A stretch of DNA of 64,000 nt from Sphaerisporangium perillae (lineage in GTDB: Bacteria > Actinomycetota > Actinomycetes > Streptosporangiales > Streptosporangiaceae), in contig NZ_JALLPO010000009.1 of the NCBI RefSeq assembly GCF_023276435.1, positions 124,001-188,000 on the forward strand, read 5' to 3'. Below are positions 16,239 through 26,157 of this stretch, piece after piece; positions within the stretch are counted from its first letter, which is position 1, and every line of letters starts with the position of its first letter. A program made the position numbers and the translations under genes. The notes under the pieces are model-generated. The model did no database searches and was not told the origin of the DNA. It worked only from the letters and a program-made list of their open reading frames with translations.

Positions 16239-17648
16239 GTGGCGAGGCTCCTGCGCATGCCCGAAGTGGCCGCGAACGCGGCCGAGGCCGTCCTCCAGGG
16301 CTGGCCCATCGCCGAGAACACCCCGTTCGCCGCCGGCGACGTGATCGCCACCGTCGAGACCGAGAAGGCCGTGGTCGACGTGGAGGCCGAGGCGGACGGC
16401 GTGATCCTGAAGACCCTGGTGCCCGCCGGCGCCGAGGTCCGGGTCGGCGCGCCGATCGCCCTCATCGGCGACCCGGAGGAGAAGACGGACGACCTTGACG
16501 CGCTGCTCGCCGAACTCGGCGTGCCCGCCCCGGGCCGCCCGGAGGAGGCGGGAGGGGACGCGCCTCGGGAACCGGTGGTGAACGGCCGGACGGAATCCCC
16601 GGCTCCGGCGGTGAACGGCCGGGCGGAGTCCCCGGCTCCGTCCGTGGCGGGCGGCGGCTCTGCCGGGCGCGTCTTCTCCAGCCCGCTGGCCCGCCGGCTG
16701 GCCCGCACGGCCGGCATCCCGCTCCAGGAGATCACCGGGACGGGCCCGAACGGCCGGATCATCCGCAGGGACGTGGAATCGGCGATCGCACGCCGAGGCG
16801 CCGCCTCGCAGGTCCCCGCGTCGACCGTGCCGCCGGGCCCGGAGCCGGCGCCGGCGAGCATTCCGACCGCGAGCGCTCCGACGGTGAGCGCGCCGGCCGC
16901 GAGCACTCCGGTCGCGAGCGCTCCGGCGGCGGGCGCTCCGGCCGCGAGGGCCGCGGCGGCCTCGCGGGCCTTCACCGACGTACCGCACTCGCGGATCCGC
17001 CGGGCCATCGCCGCCCGGCTGACCGAGAGCAAGCAGACCACCCCGCACTTCTACCTGCGCGGCACCGCGAACGCCGGCAAGCTGATGAAGCTGCGGGCGC
17101 GGCTCAACGACGGCGGCGGCCCGGTGCGTGTCTCCGTCAACGACCTGGTGATCAAGGCCGCGGCCCGCGCCCACGTCCTGGTTCCGGCGATGAACGTCAT
17201 CTGGACTCCGGACGCGGTGCGGTCGTTCTCCTCGGTCGACGTGTCGGTGGCGATCGCGACCGGACGAGGCCTGGTGACGCCGGTGCTCAGGTCCGTCGAG
17301 GGGATGACCATCTCCTCGGTGGCCGCCGCGGTGCGGGACTTCGCCGAGCGGGCCAAGGCCGGCCGGCTCCGGCAGGACGAACTGGAGGGCGGCACCATGA
17401 GCCTGACGAACCTCGGCATGTTCGGCACCGAGGACTTCGCGGCCATCATCAACCCGCCCCAGTCCGCGATCCTCGCCGTCGGCGCCGTCCGCGAGGAGCC
17501 GATCGTCAAGAACGGCAGGCTGAAGGCCGGCACGGTGATGCGGGTGACGCTCTCGGTGGACCACCGCCCGATCGACGGGGTGGTCGCGGCCGAATGGATG
17601 AAGGTCTTCCTCGCCCTGCTCGAGAACCCCGTCCAGGCCCTGGCCTGA
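16239..17648 (+). CDS. dihydrolipoamide acyltransferase E2
   Basis: The 469-residue protein has a single N-terminal lipoyl domain with the lipoylated Lys in ETEKAVVDVE, then a variable linker. A peripheral subunit-binding domain (SSPLARRLARTAGIPL, GTGPNGRIIRRDV) follows. After a long Ala/Pro/Ser linker with degenerate repeats comes the catalytic domain ending in LSVDHRPIDGVVAAEW, which holds the active-site His and Asp. GTG 16239 lies two bases after the E1 stop. It accepts the acyl group from E1 and gives it to CoA. Together with E1 it is probably induced when the GntR ligand is present. Confidence 0.92.
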   Translation: MARLLRMPEVAANAAEAVLQGWPIAENTPFAAGDVIATVETEKAVVDVEAEADGVILKTLVPAGAEVRVGAPIALIGDPEEKTDDLDALLAELGVPAPGRPEEAGGDAPREPVVNGRTESPAPAVNGRAESPAPSVAGGGSAGRVFSSPLARRLARTAGIPLQEITGTGPNGRIIRRDVESAIARRGAASQVPASTVPPGPEPAPASIPTASAPTVSAPAASTPVASAPAAGAPAARAAAASRAFTDVPHSRIRRAIAARLTESKQTTPHFYLRGTANAGKLMKLRARLNDGGGPVRVSVNDLVIKAAARAHVLVPAMNVIWTPDAVRSFSSVDVSVAIATGRGLVTPVLRSVEGMTISSVAAAVRDFAERAKAGRLRQDELEGGTMSLTNLGMFGTEDFAAIINPPQSAILAVGAVREEPIVKNGRLKAGTVMRVTLSVDHRPIDGVVAAEWMKVFLALLENPVQALA

Positions 17649-17666
17649 TCCGGAGCCCAGCCCACC

Positions 17667-17688
17667 GGGTCCGCCACGGGGCGGACCC
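17667..17688. terminator. stem-loop between convergent genes
   Basis: GGGTCCGC (17667-17674) pairs perfectly with GCGGACCC (17681-17688) across CACGGG. It lies 19 bp after the E2 stop and 42 bp before the convergent AraC-family stop. There is no T-tract. Confidence 0.5.
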
Positions 17689-17729
17689 GCCCAGGGCCTG
17701 CCCGGGCGGTCCGGGCGGGTCCGGGGCGC

Positions 17730-18728
17730 TCACGCCCCGCCCGGCACCCCGCTCCGGACCCGGAACGTGTTCCGGTACGCCTGGGGCGACACCCCGATCG
17801 CCGCATGCAGGTGCTGCCGCAACGACGTCCCCGTGGCGAAGCCGACTTCCGCCGCGATCCGGTCGACCGGGAGGTCGCTGGTCTCCAGGAGCTGGCGGGC
17901 GCGGTGCACCCGCTGCTGGATCAGCCAGCGTCCGGGGCTCGTGCCCGTCTCCTCCTGGAAGCGGCGGGCGAACGTGCGCGGGCTCATCCGGGCATGCGCG
18001 GCCAACTCCCGCAGGGCGAGCGGCCGGTCGAGGTGCTCCAGGGCCCAGGCGCGGGTCGCCACGGTACCGCTGGCGCCCTCTGGGGGCACGGGCTGGACGA
18101 TGTACTGGGCCTGACCGCCCTCGCGCCAGGGCGGCACGACACACTGCCGGGCGACCCGGTTGGCGACGGCGCTGCCGTGGTCGGAGCGCACCAGGTGCAG
18201 GCACACGTCGATCCCGGACGCGACCCCCGCCGAGGTGAGCACGTCGCCGTCGTCGACGAACAACACCTCGGGGTCCAGGGCGACTTTAGGGAACATCCGG
18301 CGGAACAGGTCCGCGAGCGCCCAGTGCGTCGTCGCGGGCCGCCCGTCGAGCAGCCCGGCCGCGGCCAGGGTGAACGCGCCGGTGCAGAGGGAGACGATGC
18401 GCGTGCCGGGGCGGATGCGGGCGAGCGCGGCGCGCACCGGCTCCGGCAAGTCGGCTGTGAAGCGACGCAGGTCGTACGGCGGGACGACGACCGTGTCGGC
18501 GCTCTCCAGCGCCTCGGGCCCGTGTTCGAGGGTGAGGGTGAAGTCGGCGTTGGTCGCGACCGTGTGATCGTCCGTCGCCGCGCACGTCACCACCTCGTAT
18601 GCCCCCTCGACCCCGCCGAAGACCCGGTCGGGGATGCCCAGCTCGAAGGGGTACACGCCGTCGAGGGCGAGGACGACGACGCGGTGCGGCGGCTTGTCCA
18701 GGACGGTGCGGGACTCCATCGCAGGCAT
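17730..18728 (-). CDS. GlxA-type transcriptional regulator (DJ-1/PfpI domain plus AraC helix-turn-helix)
   Basis: The 332-residue protein has an N-terminal DJ-1/PfpI-like domain (VVVLALDGVYPFELGIPDRV; SLCTGAFTLAAAGLLDGR with the conserved Cys) and a C-terminal AraC domain (LRELAAHARMSPRTFARRF; VDRIAAEVGFATGTSLRQHL). The first of two possible ATGs is used; no clear ribosome-binding site precedes it and GATAGAAT lies just upstream, so a leaderless transcript is possible. It is divergent from a quinone-oxidoreductase-like gene, which it most likely controls. Confidence 0.9.
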   Translation of the reverse strand: MPAMESRTVLDKPPHRVVVLALDGVYPFELGIPDRVFGGVEGAYEVVTCAATDDHTVATNADFTLTLEHGPEALESADTVVVPPYDLRRFTADLPEPVRAALARIRPGTRIVSLCTGAFTLAAAGLLDGRPATTHWALADLFRRMFPKVALDPEVLFVDDGDVLTSAGVASGIDVCLHLVRSDHGSAVANRVARQCVVPPWREGGQAQYIVQPVPPEGASGTVATRAWALEHLDRPLALRELAAHARMSPRTFARRFQEETGTSPGRWLIQQRVHRARQLLETSDLPVDRIAAEVGFATGTSLRQHLHAAIGVSPQAYRNTFRVRSGVPGGA

Positions 18729-18798
18729 GGCACGATTCTATCGCTCATTGACCATCTTGCCATTGCCCAGGTCAGAGCCGCTGCCGCACGCTTGATCC

Positions 18799-19749
18799 AT
18801 GACCAAGAACACGATGCGGGCCATCAGCCAGGACACCCTCGGGGAGCCGGACGTCCTCCAGGAGGTCGAGCTCGACCGCCCGGAGCCCGGCGGCGGCCAG
18901 ATCCTCCTCGCCGTCCACGCCGCCGGTGTCAACCCCACCGACTGGATGCACCGCAGGCTCGGCCTCTTCCTGGGCGAGCCGCCGTTCACGCTCGGCTGGG
19001 ACGTGTCCGGTGTCGTCGAGGCGGTCGGCTTCGGTGTCTCGCTCTTCAAGCCGGGCGACGAGGTGTTCGGCATGCTGCCGTACCCGTACGGGGCCGGTTC
19101 GCACGCCGAGTACGTCACCGGGCCCGCCCGCGCCTTCGTGCCCAAGCCCGCCGCGCTGAGCCACGTCGAGGCCGGGGCGCTGCCGCTGGCGGCGCTCACC
19201 GCCTGGCAGGCCCTCGTCGACACCGCTCACGTACAGCCGGGACAGCGAGTGCTGGTGCACGCGGCGGCCGGCGGCGTGGGGCATGTCGCGGTGCAGATCG
19301 CCAAGGCACGCGGCGCGTACGTCATCGGCACGGCATCCGCCGCCAAGCACGACTTCGTGCGGGGCGTGGGCGCGGACGAGGTCATCGACTACCGCACCGC
19401 GGACTTCGTGAAGGAGGCCCGCGACATCGACGTGGTCCTCGATGCTCTCGGCGGCGCCGACCGGCTGCGCTCACTGGAGACGCTCAGGCCGGGCGGCGTT
19501 CTGGTGTCAATCCTGCCCGTCGACTTCGACGAAGTGACCGAGCGCGCCGCCGAGTTGGGGGTGCGGGCCACGGCCGTGCTGGTCGAGTACGATCAGGCGG
19601 GCATGGCCGGGATCGCCGCGCTCGTCGAGTCCGGCCAGCTGCGCGCACACGTCTCCGGTACGTACCCGCTCGCCGAGGCCGCGAAGGCCCACGCGGAGGG
19701 CGAGACGGGCCGCGTCACGGGCAAGCTGGTGCTCACCGTCCGCCCGTAG
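18799..19749 (+). CDS. NADP-dependent oxidoreductase, quinone oxidoreductase type
   Basis: The 316-residue MDR-superfamily protein has an N-terminal GroES-like domain (LAVHAAGVNPTDWMHR) and a Rossmann domain with the nucleotide-binding sequence AAAGGVGHVAVQIAKARGAY followed by ADEVIDY. Zinc ligands of alcohol dehydrogenases are absent, which fits the zinc-independent quinone oxidoreductase branch. It is divergent from the GlxA-type regulator with a 70-bp gap and convergent with the TetR gene. The electrophile or quinone substrate is unknown. Confidence 0.88.
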   Translation: MTKNTMRAISQDTLGEPDVLQEVELDRPEPGGGQILLAVHAAGVNPTDWMHRRLGLFLGEPPFTLGWDVSGVVEAVGFGVSLFKPGDEVFGMLPYPYGAGSHAEYVTGPARAFVPKPAALSHVEAGALPLAALTAWQALVDTAHVQPGQRVLVHAAAGGVGHVAVQIAKARGAYVIGTASAAKHDFVRGVGADEVIDYRTADFVKEARDIDVVLDALGGADRLRSLETLRPGGVLVSILPVDFDEVTERAAELGVRATAVLVEYDQAGMAGIAALVESGQLRAHVSGTYPLAEAAKAHAEGETGRVTGKLVLTVRP

Positions 19750-19791
19750 ACAGGGGCGCCCGGGCCCGGGCAGGCGGAGTGCGACGACGGG

Positions 19792-19807
19792 CCTGGGCCT
19801 GCCCAGG
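19792..19807. terminator. short hairpin between convergent genes
   Basis: CCTGGGC (19792-19798) pairs with GCCCAGG (19801-19807) with a two-base loop. A longer alternative pairs 19768-19775 with 19797-19804. It sits between the oxidoreductase stop and the TetR stop. No T-tract is present. Confidence 0.35.
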
Positions 19808-19813
19808 TAGGCC

Positions 19814-20461
19814 CTACCGGCGCGTCACGCGGGCGACGAGTTCCGTCCAGCCCGCCTCGAGACGCTCCGCGGGCAGCGCGCGCTCGTTGCGCAGGTAATT
19901 GATCAACGCCGTGTCCAGGTAGCCGAGCAGCGTCTCGGCGAGGAGCTCGACGTCGCCGGTGACGCCGGCCTCCTGGAGCAGGACCGTGACATGCGTGACG
20001 CGGACCGTGCGAGCCGGAACGGTGTAACGACGAGTGGAGCACTGCTCCGCCTCGAGGTACAGGTCGATGTACTTCGTCACATGACGAAGGGTCGCGACAC
20101 CGAACGCCTCGAGTCGCCGCACCGCCGGCGCGCCGGGCCCGAGCGGAGGGGGGCCGGACAGGAAGGTCTCCTGATATTCACGCTCCGCGTGGTCCAACAG
20201 GGCGCGCATCAGGCCCACGCGGTCGCCGAAACGACGGAAGACCGTGCCCTTGCCGACTGAGGCGGCGGCGGCGACGGCCTCCATCGTCACGTGTTCGGCG
20301 CCGTGCTCCGCCACCAGCCGGGAGGCGGCTTCGAGCAGGCGAGCCCGGTTGCGAGCCGCGTCGGCACGTTCCTGAGGGCGATCGTTCGCCAGAGGAAGCA
20401 GCGCCCGTGTCGCGGGCGTCGAAGGCGACTCGGCCGGGGCGAGAGAGGGGGGTGGCGCCAT
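19814..20461 (-). CDS. TetR-family repressor
   Basis: The 215-residue protein has a typical TetR N-terminal helix-turn-helix near residues 35-80 (LLEAASRLVAEHGAEHVTME; SVGKGTVFRRFGDRVGLMR) and a variable helical ligand domain. ATG 20461 is used; an open frame continues upstream but would cross the operator region. It is divergent from an NADPH-dependent FMN reductase and shares two matching operator-like sites with it, so it probably represses both genes until a quinone or similar electrophile binds. Confidence 0.9.
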   Translation of the reverse strand: MAPPPSLAPAESPSTPATRALLPLANDRPQERADAARNRARLLEAASRLVAEHGAEHVTMEAVAAAASVGKGTVFRRFGDRVGLMRALLDHAEREYQETFLSGPPPLGPGAPAVRRLEAFGVATLRHVTKYIDLYLEAEQCSTRRYTVPARTVRVTHVTVLLQEAGVTGDVELLAETLLGYLDTALINYLRNERALPAERLEAGWTELVARVTRR

Positions 20462-20490
20462 GTGGCCAGCATAGCGCGCCCGAGCACAAG

Positions 20491-20539
20491 TGGACCGTAG
20501 TCCGGTTTGTCTGATACACCTAAGGCGGACCACGGTCCG
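20491..20539. promoter_or_regulatory. two TetR operator-like sites
   Basis: CGGACCACGGTCCG lies at 20526-20539 (plus strand) and CGGACTACGGTCCA at 20491-20504 (read on the minus strand). The consensus CGGACYACGGTCCR has dyad arms around a two-base centre. They are 35 bp apart and lie between the TetR start (20461) and the FMN reductase start (20574), one nearer to each gene. Confidence 0.75.
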
Positions 20540-20573
20540 ATTACCTCTTTCTCTGCCTCCGACAGGAGTCCCC

Positions 20574-21137
20574 ATGTCCGTTCGCATCCTCGCCCTCGTC
20601 GGCAGTCTCCGTTCCGGCTCGCACAACCGGCAGCTCGCCGAAGCGGCGGTCAAGCTCGCCCCCGAAGGCATCGAGGTCGAGATCTACGACGGTCTCGCCG
20701 ACGTCCCCTTCTACAACGAGGACATCGACGTCGAGGGCGGCGTTCCCGAGGCCGCCCTGAGGCTTCGCGAGGCCGGAGAGCGGGCCGACGCCTTCCTGCT
20801 CTTCTCGCCCGAGTACAACGGCACGATTCCCGCCGTCCTGAAGAACGCGATCGACTGGTACTCCCGCCCCATGGGCTCGGGCGCCTTCGTCGGCAAGCCC
20901 GTGGCGGTCGTCGGCACGGCGTACGGCCAGTACGGCGGCGTGTGGGCCCAGGACGAGGCGCGCAAGGCCATCCGCATCGCCGGCGGCACCGTCCTGGAGG
21001 ACGTCAAGCTTTCGATCCCAAGCTCGGTCATCCGCTTCGCCGAGACCCACCCGCTCGACGACGACGAGGTCACCGTCAAGCTGGCCGCCGCCCTGAAGCA
21101 GGTCGCCGCCGCGGCCGGGCAGGCCGCGGCGGCCTGA
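20574..21137 (+). CDS. NADPH-dependent FMN reductase (flavodoxin-like quinone/azo reductase)
   Basis: The 187-residue protein has the flavodoxin-like motifs of the NADPH-dependent FMN reductase family: GSLRSGSHNRQLAEAA for the phosphate of FMN and FSPEYNGTIPAVLKNAIDW in the middle. ATG 20574 follows AGGAG by five bases. It is expected to reduce quinones, azo compounds or chromate with NADPH. The divergent TetR gene and its two operators suggest substrate-induced expression. Confidence 0.9.
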   Translation: MSVRILALVGSLRSGSHNRQLAEAAVKLAPEGIEVEIYDGLADVPFYNEDIDVEGGVPEAALRLREAGERADAFLLFSPEYNGTIPAVLKNAIDWYSRPMGSGAFVGKPVAVVGTAYGQYGGVWAQDEARKAIRIAGGTVLEDVKLSIPSSVIRFAETHPLDDDEVTVKLAAALKQVAAAAGQAAAA

Positions 21138-21200
21138 GCTCCCCATGGACGCAGTAGTTAGTTAGCGTAAGCAACTACTAGTGGGTCCATGGGAGGGTGA

Positions 21201-21474
21201 CGTAGGGGCGCCTTCCTGGGCCTGTTGGCGCTGCCGGTCGACTTCCCGTACCGGGTGTTCGCGCTGCTGCTGGCGATCAACGGCATCGGCTCGGGCATCT
21301 TGTCCTCACCCAACACCTCACGAGTGATGAGCAGCGTGCCCGCCCACCAGCGGGGGGCGGCGTCCGGCATGCAAGGCACCTTCCAGAACTCCGGCCCTGT
21401 CCATCGGCATCTTCTTCTCGCTGCTAGTTCGACGGGCGGCGGGCGAAGGCGTGATCCCGCCGGCCCCAGGGTGA
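21201..21474 (+). pseudogene. relic of an MFS (DHA2-type) drug transporter
   Basis: The frame from 21201 reads GAFLGLLALPVDFPYRVFAL and RVMSSVPAHQRGAASGMQGT, the conserved C-terminal half of a 14-helix MFS exporter. At about 21395 the frame must shift for the family sequence to continue (ALSIGIFFSLL), and the shifted frame stops at 21472-21474. There is no start or upstream half. It is a truncated, frameshifted remnant between the FMN reductase and the box cluster. Confidence 0.75.
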
Positions 21475-21479
21475 TCCAT

Positions 21480-21809
21480 CTAGTGATCCGCGACCGTCGG
21501 GGTGTCCACGCCGATGCGGCCCGTCTTGTGCGAGCCACCGGGCGCGCCGATCGGCTCACCGCGCCCCGGCAGCCGCTCGGTGAAGAAGCGGCGGTTGTCC
21601 TCGACGAAGCCGAGGTGCTCCGGGGCGGCGCGCCGGTCCTGGCTGATCGCCTCGACGGGGCACACCGGCTCGCAGGCGCCGCAGTCGATGCACTCCTTGG
21701 GGTTGATGTAGAGCTTGCGGTCCCCCTCGTATATGCAGTCGACCGGGCACTCCTCCACGCACGACTTGTCCATGACGTCGATGCACGGTGCGGCGATGAT
21801 GTACGGCAT
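21480..21809 (-). CDS. 7Fe-8S ferredoxin (FdxA-type)
   Basis: The 109-residue ferredoxin has the Azotobacter/FdxA pattern: Cys9, Cys17 and Cys21 near the N-terminus (3Fe-4S site) and CIDCGACEPVCP at 40-51 (4Fe-4S site). ATG 21809 begins MPYIIAAPC, typical of the family. It is downstream of a ferredoxin-NADP reductase and two box genes on the same strand. The natural reading is that ferredoxin plus reductase do the work of BoxA, the reductase that feeds electrons to the BoxB epoxidase, here split over two polypeptides. Confidence 0.93.
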   Translation of the reverse strand: MPYIIAAPCIDVMDKSCVEECPVDCIYEGDRKLYINPKECIDCGACEPVCPVEAISQDRRAAPEHLGFVEDNRRFFTERLPGRGEPIGAPGGSHKTGRIGVDTPTVADH

Positions 21810-21857
21810 GTGGATCTCCAGGTTGCGAGAGGACTCCTAGGCTGCGGGGTCGTCGTC

Positions 21858-22880
21858 TCAGGCGGGCGCCGGCCGTGGTACCGATGCCGGGCCGTCGGTC
21901 GAGTGACCGGGGAACAGCTGGGCGCCGGGGTCGATGTGCACGGCGGCGTTGTTGACAGCGGTCGCCACTTCGCCGAAGCCGACCGCGATCAGGCGCACCT
22001 TGCCGTCGTAGTCCGCGATGTCGCCGGCGGCGTAGATGCCGGGCACGTTGGTGCGCATCGCGGAGTCGACCACCAGATGGCGGTTGTCGTGCAGCTCGAG
22101 GCCCCACTCTCGCAGCGGCCCGAGGTCGGCGGTGAAACCGAGCGCGGCGACGAGCCGCTCGCACGGCAGCGTGCGCCCGCCGTCCTCGCCGGCCGTGGTG
22201 ATCTCGACCTGCTCGAGCCGGCCGTTTCCGCCGGCCGCGGTGACCTGGGCGTTGGTGACGATCCGCACGGGCGAGGCCTTGAGCCGCTCGACGGATCCGT
22301 GGTGGGCCCGGAACGCCGCGCGGCGGTGCACGAGCGTCACGCTCCTCGCGGTGGGATGGAGCATGAGGGCCCAGTCCACGGCGCTGTCGCCGCCGCCCAC
22401 GACGACGACGTCCTTGCCGGCGTACTCCGCGCTGTCCGGCACGAAGTAGGCGAGCCCCCTGCCGAGGAACTCCTCACCGGCCGGCAGCGGGCGTGGCGTG
22501 AACGTGCCGATGCCACCGGTCACGACGACCGCTCCGGCGGCGATCTCGGTTCCGGCGCTGGTCTTGACCACGAGCAGGTCGGGCCGGCCGTCGCGGGGTA
22601 GGCGGTCGAGCCGCTGGGCCTCCTGGCCCAGCAGGTACGCGGGGTCGTACTGCGCGGCCTGCTCCACCAGGTCGGCGATGAGCCGGCGGCCGGAGACGGC
22701 GGGGAACCCGGCGATGTCGAAGATCTGCTTCTCCGGATACATCGCGATGACCTGGCCGCCGACCTGGCTCAGCGAGTCGACGACCGCGGTCCGCAGGCCG
22801 CGCACGCCGGCGTAGTAGGCGCCGAAGATGCCGACGGGCCCGGCTCCGATGATCAGCAGGTCGACTTCCAGGGCGCTCAT
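21858..22880 (-). CDS. ferredoxin-NADP+ reductase, thioredoxin-reductase-like type
   Basis: The 340-residue flavoprotein has an N-terminal FAD site (LLIIGAGPVGIFGAYYAG), a second dinucleotide site (VVVVGGGDSAVDWAL) and a C-terminal FAD contact (GIYAAGDIADYDG). The redox CxxC of thioredoxin reductase is absent, matching TrxB-like ferredoxin reductases. ATG 22880 overlaps the stop of the upstream ligase relic (ATGA). The ferredoxin gene is 48 bp downstream. It should supply NADPH electrons through that ferredoxin to BoxB. Confidence 0.92.
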   Translation of the reverse strand: MSALEVDLLIIGAGPVGIFGAYYAGVRGLRTAVVDSLSQVGGQVIAMYPEKQIFDIAGFPAVSGRRLIADLVEQAAQYDPAYLLGQEAQRLDRLPRDGRPDLLVVKTSAGTEIAAGAVVVTGGIGTFTPRPLPAGEEFLGRGLAYFVPDSAEYAGKDVVVVGGGDSAVDWALMLHPTARSVTLVHRRAAFRAHHGSVERLKASPVRIVTNAQVTAAGGNGRLEQVEITTAGEDGGRTLPCERLVAALGFTADLGPLREWGLELHDNRHLVVDSAMRTNVPGIYAAGDIADYDGKVRLIAVGFGEVATAVNNAAVHIDPGAQLFPGHSTDGPASVPRPAPA

Positions 22881-23259
22881 CCGCGCACTCCCTCGTTAAC
22901 GGTGGACGCCACCTCGGTCGGTCCCGGCGCGGCGAGCTCCGCCACGGCCTCGCGGACCTTGAACCGCTGGATCTTGTGGATGTCGTAGCCCGGCACGGGA
23001 CGACCGGTGGTGCCCGGGCGCACCTCACCGGGCACGGAGGTGTAGAGCCACAGGGCCCACGCGTCCTCGGGCGTCGGGGCGGGCTCCCGCCGTTCCCTCG
23101 GCTCCCGCTCCCCCGCCGCGACCAGCTCCGCCCAGGTCCACGGCGTGACCCCGGGCGCCGCTTCCCCGTCGCACACCAGGTGGCGCAGCTCGGACGCCGC
23201 GGCGACCGCCTGCTCGACCTCGGGCCCGTACTCGGCGCTCGCCACCACGCCGCCCACGG

Positions 23260-23263
<4 letters not shown>
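22877..23263 (-). pseudogene. in-frame deleted relic of benzoate-CoA ligase
   Basis: The 128-codon frame is a collage of an AMP-forming benzoate-CoA ligase. The parts are an internal stretch (SAEYGPEVEQAV to PEDAWALWLYTS), then, without the nucleotide loop and about 150 following residues, GEVRPGTTGRPVPGYDIH, then the extreme C-terminal KIQRFKVREAV that normally contains the last catalytic Lys. The N-terminal hundred residues and most of the C-terminal domain are missing. All joins keep the frame, and both stop-start overlaps with boxC (GTGA) and the reductase (ATGA) survive. It cannot be an active ligase. A small protein with a new role is possible but unsupported. Confidence 0.75.
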
Positions 23264-25002
<1,739 letters not shown>

Positions 25003-25032
25003 CGCGGGAAGGTAGGGGTTCAGAGATTCAAT

Positions 25033-25077
25033 GTTCTACGATTATCGAGTCACACGTCAAGGCTTTGTAGTACTTAT
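25033..25077. promoter_or_regulatory. boxC/paaX control region with 27-bp element
   Basis: The 27-bp element at 25051-25077 (CACACGTCAAG, then G, then CTTTGTAGTACTTAT) recurs at 40203-40229 with one change. Read on the minus strand, TTGACG (25055-25060) and TAGAAC (25033-25038) with a 16-bp spacer form a fair promoter for boxC. The element overlaps the -35 and lies 94 bp before paaX, so a regulator bound here could control both directions. Confidence 0.7.
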
Positions 25078-25171
25078 TACCGACGATAAGCTTGGTTCCC
25101 GTACCAGCGCGCGCGACGGGTTACGCGAGGGCGCGCGTCATCCGGGGTGACGGACGACAGGAAAGAAGACG

Positions 25172-26053
25172 GTGGCCACGCGCGAACGGAGCAATACAGC
25201 CGGCTCAGCGGCCGAGCCCTCGGGACGTCAGCGCGAGACGACCTCCCCGAGCGCCCGCTCGATCCTGCTGACGATCCTCGGCGAGTTCGTCCTGCCGCGC
25301 GGGGGCGAGGTCTGGACGGGCACCCTCGTCGACGCGCTGGGCGCCCTCGGCGTCGAGGAGAAGTCCGCGCGCCAGGCCCTGTCCCGCACCGCGGCCGAGG
25401 GGCTGCTCACCTCGACCCGCCACGGCCGCAAGGTCCGCTGGAATCTGACGCCGGCCGCCGAGCGGCTGCTCCAGGAGGGCACGGAACGCATCTACGGCTT
25501 CATGCGCAAGCCCCACGGGTGGAACGGCCGCTGGCTCGTCCTCACGGTGGGAGTGCCAGAGACACAGCGCCGGCTGCGGCACGCTCTGCGCACGCGGCTG
25601 ACCTGGCTCGGCCTCGGCTCTCCCTCCCCCGGCCTGTGGATCGTCCCCGACGCCTCCAAGGAGGCCGCGGTCCGTGCGATCATCGCCGAGCTCCGGCTGG
25701 AGGACCGCGCCTTCGCCTGGACGGGCCCGTCGGCCGCGATCGGCGACGCCGGCGCGCTGCTCCTGGCGGCTTGGGACCTCGATGACGTCGAGCAGCGCTA
25801 TCTCGGCTTCATCGAGCGCTTCGAGCATGTGTCGGTCTCCTCCGGCCGGGAGGCGTTCGTCCACCAGGTGCAGCTCATCCAGGAATGGCGGCGTTTCCCC
25901 TTCCTGGACCCCGACCTCCCCGGCGAGCTGCTCCGGCACGACTGGCCGGGCCCGCGGGCGGCGGCCACGTTCCACGACCGCCACGACCGCTGGCACCGCC
26001 GGGCGCAGGACGAGTGGGACCGCATGGACAAGGAGGCCGGCACCCGCAACTGA
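25172..26053 (+). CDS. PaaX-family transcriptional regulator
   Basis: The 293-residue protein has the PaaX architecture: a winged helix (SARSILLTILGEFVLPRGGE; EKSARQALSRTAAEGLL), a central domain (LGLGSPSPGLWIVPDASKEA) and a C-terminal segment ending in LIQEWRRFPFLDPDLPGELL, highly typical of the family. GTG 25172 has AGGAAAG upstream. PaaX proteins respond to aryl-CoA thioesters, classically phenylacetyl-CoA. Embedded between boxC and boxB, this one probably senses benzoyl-CoA or a related ester and controls the box genes. Confidence 0.92.
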   Translation: MATRERSNTAGSAAEPSGRQRETTSPSARSILLTILGEFVLPRGGEVWTGTLVDALGALGVEEKSARQALSRTAAEGLLTSTRHGRKVRWNLTPAAERLLQEGTERIYGFMRKPHGWNGRWLVLTVGVPETQRRLRHALRTRLTWLGLGSPSPGLWIVPDASKEAAVRAIIAELRLEDRAFAWTGPSAAIGDAGALLLAAWDLDDVEQRYLGFIERFEHVSVSSGREAFVHQVQLIQEWRRFPFLDPDLPGELLRHDWPGPRAAATFHDRHDRWHRRAQDEWDRMDKEAGTRN

Positions 26054-26157
26054 GCGTCGCGCCTGCCGGCCCATCCCTGGCATACCCGCGCACCCGGTGC
26101 CGGGCGCGGCGCCGGCGGACGCGGGTCCGCCACCGCCGCGACGTCCAGGCGCCGGCC

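Noticed and set aside
14015-17041. A 1,008-codon open frame on the minus strand opposite the E1/E2 genes
   Set aside because: It is antisense to two well-supported enzymes, has Arg/Val/Ala-rich low-quality composition, and exists because GC-rich third positions remove stops. Similar long antisense frames opposite 969-2672, 7108-9666 and 10385-12406 were rejected for the same reason.
21480-22880. Single-chain BoxA
   Set aside because: No fused ferredoxin-reductase is present. The two activities are on separate genes, so no boxA symbol was given.
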